A stretch of 64,000 nucleotides of DNA from Pycnopodia helianthoides (Eukaryota > Echinodermata > Asteroidea > Forcipulatida > Asteriidae): positions 13,544,832 through 13,608,831 of the forward strand of contig CM063257.1 in the NCBI GenBank assembly GCA_032158295.1. The letters are read 5' to 3'. Under the pieces are notes generated by a model that searched no databases, was not told where the DNA came from, and saw nothing but the letters and a program-made list of their open reading frames with translations. Positions 44,584 through 53,600 of the stretch are shown here, piece by piece; position 1 is the stretch's first letter; the number at the start of each line of letters is the position of its first letter. The translations under genes were made by a program, and so were the position numbers.

Positions 44584-44676
44584 ATGGCCACCACGCGTAT
44601 TTCAGCAAGAGTGCCTCCGAACATTGACCCTACCAAAGCCCCGCTGGCGTACGGTGACAGAGCACTGCCGAAGTTG
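44584..44676 (+). CDS. RSPH14: RSPH14 exon 1
   Basis: Thirty-one codons starting MATTRISARVPPNIDPTKAP. The IDPTKAP-x-AxGxRALPKL block is the family hallmark at the N-terminus and fixes the start. The context is AAAATGG, a good Kozak match. The donor is GTAAGT, phase 0. Confidence 0.96.
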
Positions 44677-47600
44677 GTAAGTATTAAATATCATACTATT
44701 TCAAATCTGGGTCTTTTAATATGGTTAAAGTGTTTAAGGCAGAGTCGTTGTGGTTGTGCATTTTTTTTTTAAATTATTGACAACTTGAAATTGAATCGAA
44801 TGCACCTTTTTTTCATTGAGTTGAGTATGTGCCATCTCATTGATTCTCATGATCTTGTTCAAGGGGCAGGTTGGAAAAGTTTGTTTATTTTGAACTAGTT
44901 GCAATAATCGTAACACTCCATCCGACGGTCGGAGACTGGAGGGTTGGATGGAGGGTTTACTAATTATCGCAACTAATTTTGAACATGCGTTGCCACCTGG
45001 CGACTAGACTGGAAGGCGCATGGAAGTTTGAGTGCTGAGTTGCAGTTGGCAATGCATGTTCTGAATAAACAAATTTATGTGCCCCTGACCCTTTTGAACA
45101 AGATCGCACTGAAATTATTAAGAACTTGTTTGGTTGTAAAATCTAGGTAACTGAAGTCAGGCCTATCAAAAGTTTTTCAAAAAAGATTATAGTAAAATTT
45201 CATTTAATAACAAATAATTTGAAGTATTAAAATATTAATACAAGCTATTTCTCCTGTGCCTGTGGGAAACTAAAGCAATGGTTAACTGAGAAATGACTTT
45301 GGACCTAGTTGCGATAATCGTAACCCTCCATCCTCCCGACGGTCGGAGACCGGAGGGTTACGAGTCATGCAGTGCAAAAAAGTGGCGAAATTGCAATTTC
45401 GACTATTTTGGTCAGACTAGTCACCAGATTTGCCTAATTTTTACCCCTTCCAAAAAACATGACACACATTCTAAGAACATGGATTTGATCTTCAAGGTGT
45501 AATGAATCCATTCATAACACTCTAAACATCGATGAAAAATTATTTGAAGAAAAAAAGAACAAAAACTTACCAGAAACTGACCGAAATGTCCATGGACCGC
45601 ACTTCCCCTAAATCAACCAATCAGCGTAAACCAAACCGTTGTGTAGGCGTGGCGATCGTCTCGTGTGCGACTGTGCGTGCACGCAGTTAATGTATTTAAC
45701 GGATTTAACGGATTTGCAGTTTGCGCTGATTAATTGCAGGAACAGCTTTCCAGAATGCGCGCTCAATCTGTAATTTTTTCCTCATAAATATCCTGTGATT
45801 GTACAACTCAACAAAATGCGCTCAACGACGAGTTCGCTTACGCTGATTGGTCGAGATGTTGCTAGGTCACGAATCGCGAGGTTCGAAAAGCGGACCTACG
45901 CATCATGAGAATTTCGCTCAGTCAATGGTACGTTTTTGTCTTTTTTTCTTAAAATATTTTCTCAATGATGTTTTGAGTAATACGAATGGATTCATGACAC
46001 ATTGATGATCACATCCATGTTTTTAGAATGTGTGTCATGTTTTTTGAAAGTGGTAAAAATTGGGAAAATCTGGTGACTAGTCTGACCAAAATTGCAATTT
46101 CGCCACTTTTTTGCACTGCATGACTCGTAACCCTCCGGTCTCCGACCGTCGGGAGGATGGAGGGTTACGATTATCGCAACTACTTTGGACCCAGTTGACT
46201 CGGACTGAGTTGACTATAGACCAAGTTGATCCTGTACCACCCAACTTCAATTAGGCCACATTGGTTGCAACCTAATTAAACCCTCCACGTTTTTAACAAT
46301 GATTAGGGTCCTAATTAAATGGTTTAGTACTTTAATTTGTTGGGGGTCGAACAAAGAAAATTTGATTAGAGCGGGACTTGAAGGGAGACCTCGTTAAAAC
46401 AGGGCAAGGTAGCTCGGTCGGTCAATCACCAACACGTTAATCCGGAGGTCGTTGGTTCAAATCCCACTCTAGTCAACTTTCTTTGTTCAACCCCAAATTA
46501 TTAAAAATTTGACCCATCAGTCAGTTTCCCTTTTGGTTTGTTGATACTTATTTTTTCCATCAAAGAAAGTATTTAATCTGTTCTCCACTTGTTTCTAGAA
46601 TCGTGAGCTGAACGACAACGAGCTAATTACTAGACAAAGGGCTCTGATGACACTATGTGATTACTTGCATGACCCAGAACACATCGCTGAAGCCCTTCGA
46701 GTAGGTGGGTACAAGTACTCCACAGAATTTGTTTTAAAAAATAAAATAATTTTTTTAAAGGAACATTACAGAATTGGTTTTTGCTAACAAAACAGTTGCT
46801 GGCAGTGTAAGCACTTTATGTAATCCACCATATACATAAACTGACAAACCTGTAGAAGTTTGAGATCGATCGGCCATCTGGGTCACGAGAAAATAGTGAA
46901 AAACCGACTACACATTTGCATGAAATCATATAGATTCAACAAATGAAGAAAACGCTCACTGAGCGATAAACTGCAATTGGAAAATTAGTTTATTAATTTC
47001 TCATCAAATATGGCATTTCAGACAGAAATACTTCAAGGGATGTTTTCTACTATCATCATCATTAGTCCGTGTAAAGTTTTATGTAAATCTGTGATCAATA
47101 CAAGTTTTTTTCTTACCAATTATGTAATGTTCCTTTAAAGTAACATGTCTGGTGCACGTGTGTGATTGTCAAAGGCAGTGGATACTTTTGGTAATCACTC
47201 AAGAAGAAAAAAATACTATAAAAACTTTATTGGTAATGAACACCTGAGAGCTGCTGATAACCCATTTTGAGAACTGACTCCATCTGAAGTATAGTTTTTT
47301 GAGAAAGAGGTAATTTCTCACTAAAATTAGAATTTGAGAAAAGGCTTCAGGCATGACGCCTTTCTCATGCATTTGAAAGCTCATAATTGGACGTAAGTCC
47401 TGTGTGTTGTGTAATGCACGTAAAAGAACCCAGTGCACTTATCGTAAAGACAAGGGGCTTGCCCTGGTGTTCCTGGTTTGATTGGCAACATATTGCGCCA
47501 CAGCACCTTTTAAACCATTACATGGTGCTATGTAAAGGAACAGGTCTCATACTTCAAAACGTAGCTCCACATACATTGCAGGATAAATACTGTAGCGCTT

Positions 47601-50600
47601 AGAAAGGTAGTATTATTAAGCGCAGTATAAATGTAAAGTATTATTATTATTATTATTTATGTCCATCTTTGTACGAGGAAAACGAAAGGCAGCCTTGTGC
47701 ATGCCTGTCCACATTACACAATGGAAGCTGGTGTTAGCCAGTTTATAAAAATGTTGTATACATGTACGTCATTGGATGTGCATGGTTAATGACAATAGAT
47801 GCCCAGTAGACGCCATCTTTACGGGCAAAGTGCATTTTGGCTTGCAGATGCGTCAAGCGCTCAACTTATTAATGCAGCCCAATGTTCACTAACCAATCGT
47901 GCAGTGAGTTTTGTAAAATGAGCGCGTACTGCACGCCGTTCTCGCACGAAACGCATGACTGTTTGTTCCAAACTGCTCGTAAAGATGGCCGATTTACGTC
48001 ATACTGCAACCTATCTAGATTTGTGATATTTTTTCTCCCTGTGTGTAGGTGTAGCAGAGAGTCTGAAGAATTTATTGACAGATGATGACGGAACAGTGAG
48101 ACACAAAGCAACAGAGGTTTTATACATCATTGCAGGTAAGTTTTAAATTTAAAGGCCCTGGATGTACACTATTGGTAAGATCGAAATACACAAATGTTCA
48201 CAGATTCACACATAACTTACATGATTTAAAGTAAGTAATGGTAGAAAGGGTTCGTTAAAATATTTCTGTCTAAAATGCTATAGTTTCTGAGAAATTAGTA
48301 AAACAATAGTTTTTATCACGCGTGATAAAAACTTGACGTTTGAAAAAACAGAAAACACATGAGGTCTCTTTTCGCTATTTTCTTGTGACCTCGATGACCA
48401 ATTGAGCTCAAACTTTCACAGGTTTGTTTGTTCATGCATATGTTGAATCACACAAAATGTGGACACTGATTTTGAGCTGTTACCAAAAGTGTACAATACC
48501 TTTAAAGAGAAATGACACCAATTGATTGGTATTAATTGTGTTTTACCCATGCATCGATGTGTTCTAAGCACTGTATATCCCAATTTCTCTGGAAAAAAAA
48601 CAAAATCCACAGGCTTATTAATTATTTGGATGGAATTCAAATCCACAACCTTTGCCGATCTGGAGCAGCAGTTACCACTACATCACCGAGCTTGTCCGAT
48701 AGCTTGAGGCAGTTAAAACCCAAGTAAATTTGCAGCACCGAGTACTGCATGCGTGAATCGTTTCTCAGATTTCTGAGGGTTGGTGTCTGTTCGTGTATGC
48801 TGCGGCCAGAGATGCGGTTGGCACCTCGCGAATCGTGGATGGATTCAATGCTCTTGTGAAAATACTGTGACAGTTTTTGTGCTGTTTTCTCAACAAGAGA
48901 AACGTGTCGTGGCCGAGCAAATAAGAGCACCGGACTCAAGCTCTGGTGTTTCTGTTCAGCAGAGTGTGGGTTCGAGTCCCGGTCGTGACCTTTGTGTCCT
49001 TAAGCAAGACACTTAACCATTATTGCTGTGTCCTTCGGATGGGACGTAAAGCCGGTGGTCCCGTGTGTTGTGTAATGCACGTAAAAGAACCCAGTGCACT
49101 TATCGAAAAGAGAAGGGGTTCGCCCTGGTGTTCCTGGTTTGATTGGCAGCATATTGCGCCACAGCACCTTGTAAACCATTACATGGTGCTATGTAAAGGA
49201 ATAGGTCTAATACTTCAAAAACGTAGCTCCACAGTACCTTGCAGGAAAAATACTGAATGTTGAAGCGCCTTGAGCGTCACTGAGTGACGGATATGAGCGC
49301 TATATAAGATGCCACTATTATTATTATTATTATTAAGTAGACACTGTACTCCTGAAGATGAAACTTTCACATGTGACTTTAATTGTACCTTTCTTGATAA
49401 TTTTGCCAATAACTCTGCATTGCGTTGACAAAAACCAATCTATGACTCTATCTTAGTAAAAAAAAATTAAAAACCTGCTCCATTTTTTCAGGACACAACA
49501 TCGGTCGAGATGCCTTCCTTGAGCACACCATCATCATACCCCTGTCGAGATTGTTCAATGACGACTTGGACATTGTGAGACGCAATGCGCACATGGCCAT
49601 TGAGATGCTGTGCCGCTTCACTCCTGGTGCCGAGGGAGTCGTTGAAGCCAGCTTGATCCCGACGCTTGTGGACAAACTCAAAGTGGAACTTGATGAAATA
49701 AAGGTTCGTTTAATATCCGCCCATATATTCCAGCTCGTGAAAAACAGCGCTCAGCAGCTCGACCCTTCCATGGCAAAACAGCCGTACTCAAAAATTTTAG
49801 CTTTTTAGTATTAAGATTATTTCTGGGTAAATTGAGGGCGCTCTTTTCATTTCTGAGAGTTTCAAATTACAGTGAATGGTTTTGAATATATGTGACCTGT
49901 CACCACAAAACCCGGACAAAGTTGTAAAAAAATTTTTTGAAATTTTGTCTTAAAGGAACATTACATGGCAAAAACAGCTTATCTTTGTCTTGAGTCATGT
50001 ACACTTTTATCTTTTCAAGTTTAGGCTGTTTTGCCACGGAAGGGCCGAGCTGCTGCTGCAGCCCTCTAAGTCCTCCCTGTGAATATTTCATGGGTACCTG
50101 TTCAGGTAGCTGCAGGGAAGGTCTGGAATGGTCTCCCACATTCCATCAGAGCCGTCCAGACAACAGACGGATTCAAAACAGCCTTGAAGACACATCTGTT
50201 TAACGAACATTTCACCTAAATTTCATAGAGCATTTGGATCACTGTTCAAACAGCACTGCTGTTTTTTATGCAGCACCCATATGTCACCTTTTCTTGCTTT
50301 GCACAATTGGAAAACATACATGGGAGGAATTTTATTATTGAAGCAAGCGCAATATGAGCACTTTTGTGGATCCAGCGCTGTAGAAGATGTCATTATTATT
50401 ATTACCAAAGGGTTAATTGTTATTAAGGTTTTACGCTAACACCGATGTATGTAAAGCACTGTATACATGTACTCAGTACTTTCCCGCGTCCTGTGCAAAA
50501 AATCCACAGGGATGTTACTCGGGAGGGATTCAAACCCATGACCTTTGCCATTCTAGAGCAGATGTCTTAATTACCAACTAGACCACCGAGATTGCCAGGC

Positions 50601-53600
50601 TGCTAGAGGCGTTTCAAATCCTATATATGTGGGTTAATTGTTATTATAGATGACGCCATTATTAGCATAAATGGTGTTTGAAGCTTTGCATGGTGTGGAG
50701 ATAAGAGGTAACTATAAATGAATAAATAGTAAACTTGCGGGTACAACCATGTAATATGAACTCTTTTGTGGGAGTTTTAATGGCTCTGAAAAGAGCCGGT
50801 TTGGTCTTTAGCATGTCGTGGTCGAGTGCTCTAGCGCACCCAATTCAAGTTGTGGTGCCTGAGTCAACACACAATGTGGGTTCGAATCTCGGTCCCGGCA
50901 CTTGTGTCCTTGAGCAAGACGCCTAACTGTAAATTCTCCTCTGCGTTTATGTCCTAACAAATGGATCCTCCCGAGTAACAAAGTAGCAGTAGCAGTAGAA
51001 ATCATGACCTTTCCTTTACAAAAGAGTGCCTACAAAGAAATTTTTCCCTATAACAGGCATGCAACTTTTCCTCGGATCAGCTGATTTCCTCTTTTTTAGT
51101 TCTCAGTTTTACCATTCAGATTTGAAAAATACTGTACAAAATCCTTGAAATTTTGTAATTTCCTCTTTTTTGGTGAAGTTACAGTTGCATGCCTGCTATA
51201 AGTGCTAACAAAATTTCACTGACTTGGTTAAACCATTATGATTGTTCATCCTCCCATGTCTAGGGGTACATTTTGGACACATTGCACTTCTGCTTAGTAT
51301 TGGAGCAGATCCAAGCCCTCATTGCAGGGGCCATGGAGGTGTTCACTGACCTCTTAAATCATGACTCGCCTGTCATCAGAGCAAAAGCCGCCAGAGATGT
51401 TATGGACCTGAGGTGAGTTTCAAAACCACAAGAAATAAGTGATGTATGTTTTACTTTTTCAATAGCCAATGTCAGGGATGAAGGAGCTATGACACTCTCT
51501 GTGTAGTCCCTGTATGCTTTTGATGTGTCGTGGCTGAGCGGTTACGCGCAAATGGACTCAAGCTCTGGGCCCAATTTCATAGAGCTGCTTATAAGCACAA
51601 AAAGTAGCTAAGCACATGAAAATTATGCTACCAGAATAAGTTTACATACCAAACTACCAGGGCCCAATTTCATAGAGCTGCTTAACGGCCGATTCTGTGC
51701 TTACGTACGAGTTTCTATTCCATAGCCCTGCTAACCGTAAGCACTCGAAAAGGTATGCTAACCTTCCGGTGCTTACTGCCCGAAAATGAATGATGTAACA
51801 ATGCAATTACATGGTGAACGCACAAGATGACTGCCTTATTTTCTTGCTAACATGTGTAATAGGCTTATGCTTAAGCAAATCTTTCTGCTGCAGTTAGCAC
51901 GAAAATTTGCTTACCATTAAGCAGCGCTATGAAATTGGGCCCATGTCACACTCACACGTACAATTTGTAACTGGTATTTTCTGCTTGTGCCCTGTTGTTG
52001 ATCAGCGCAGAGTGTGGGTTAACCCTTTCAAAAGCGCCGACCGGTCGCTAGCGACCGGTTTCAATCACTGCAGAAAAGTTGTTGTAAAACGAAAAATAGA
52101 GATCCCACGGCCACACAGTTTTCAGAATGGGAAAGCGGACTCTTGAAGGCACCCTTGTGACCAGTTCTTTGGGGTGTTGCGATTTGACATAATTGAGTAA
52201 ACAATTAATGTGTCCACATGATCAATATGTCACTAAAATAAATGGTGCATGAAAAAGTTAAAGTAAGCAGGATACTTACCCATTATTTTTCCATCTTTCG
52301 GATGGGACTTAAAGCCGGAGGTTCTGTGTGTTGTACTAAAAACTATTGATGCAAATAAAAGAACCCAGTACACTTCTTATCACTATTAAAAGCAAATGGA
52401 TTCGTGTCGGGGTTTCTGGGGTCCAATGCATGTGTCGTTGTGGTAGGGGGGGGGGGGTTACAAATTTATAGAGCTGCCTAAGGATAATTTATTTTTTCCC
52501 CGTCTTTATTTCTAGTATCCCATTGGACGGCAAGAACAAAGCCTGTGAGGTGAACACCCTTCCACCCCTCGTCACGTTACTGGGTGATTCCAATCCAGAG
52601 GTCAGGGCAAAGGCTGCTGGAGCAATCATGGCGTAAGTTCATCTTGCGTCTTTGCAACAAGGGCTCAATTTCATAAAGTCTTTAGGCAGACGTTTTGTTT
52701 ACGTTTTTCACGTATATAGAGTGGCCATAAGCAGAATTTCTATTACATAAACACTGCTCATTGTAAGCAAAGAAAAAGGCATGCAAGTTTGCCCACGTTT
52801 CTCGTAAGCAGATGAGTGACACAACAATGGCGTAAGTTCATCCTGCGTCTTTGCAACAAGGGCCCAATTTCCTATAGCTGTTAGGCAGATGTTCTCTACT
52901 GATGGAGTGGCCATTAGCAGAATTTCTATCACATAAACACTACTCACGTAATCAAAGCAAAAGGCATGCAAGTTTGCCCGCGTTTCTCGTAAGCAGATGA
53001 GTGACACAACAATGGCGTAAGTTCATCCTGCGTCTTTGCAACAAGGGCCCAATTTCCTATAGCTGTTAGGCAGATGTTCTCTACTGATGGAGTGGCCATT
53101 AGCAGAATTTCTATCACATAAACACTACTCACGTAATCAAAGCAAAAGGCATGCAAGTTTGCCCGCGTTTCTTCTAAGCAGATGAGTGAAGCAACAATGC
53201 AAAACCAATGTGAACGTGCTCCCGTGCTGTCCAGTCTTCTTGAACGTTTCTGAACACTTAAGCATGTTTTTCTGCTTTAGTAAGCACAACAATTTGCCCT
53301 GCCGGGAATCCTGGTTCTTCCAAATGATCCAAAACTGTGATGTGATCCTAGCGGAAAACTTCAGAGCCATGCTTTATAGGAATACCAAGCTAGTCCCTTT
53401 AGAGTGTTCCTAGCGGAAAACTCCAGAGTTTCCATGCTTTATAGGAACACCCAGTTTTTTCCTTTAGAGTGATGTGATCCTAGCGGAAACTTCAGAGTTT
53501 CCATGCTTTATAGGAATACCAAGCTAGTCCTTTTAGAGTGTTCCTAGCGGAAAACTTCAGAGTTTCCATGCTTTATAGGAACACCCAGCTTTTTCCTTTA

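Noticed and set aside
45540..45960. Captured gene fragment inside the large Mutator-like element
   Set aside because: The core translates without any recognised domain in the frames I could read. Host-gene capture is possible for such elements but unsupported here.
52030..52060. GACCGGTCGCTAGCGACCGGTT palindrome as a regulatory site
   Set aside because: A short GC-rich palindrome inside a disrupted SINE. More likely the end of a small insertion than a regulatory element, and no second copy is visible.
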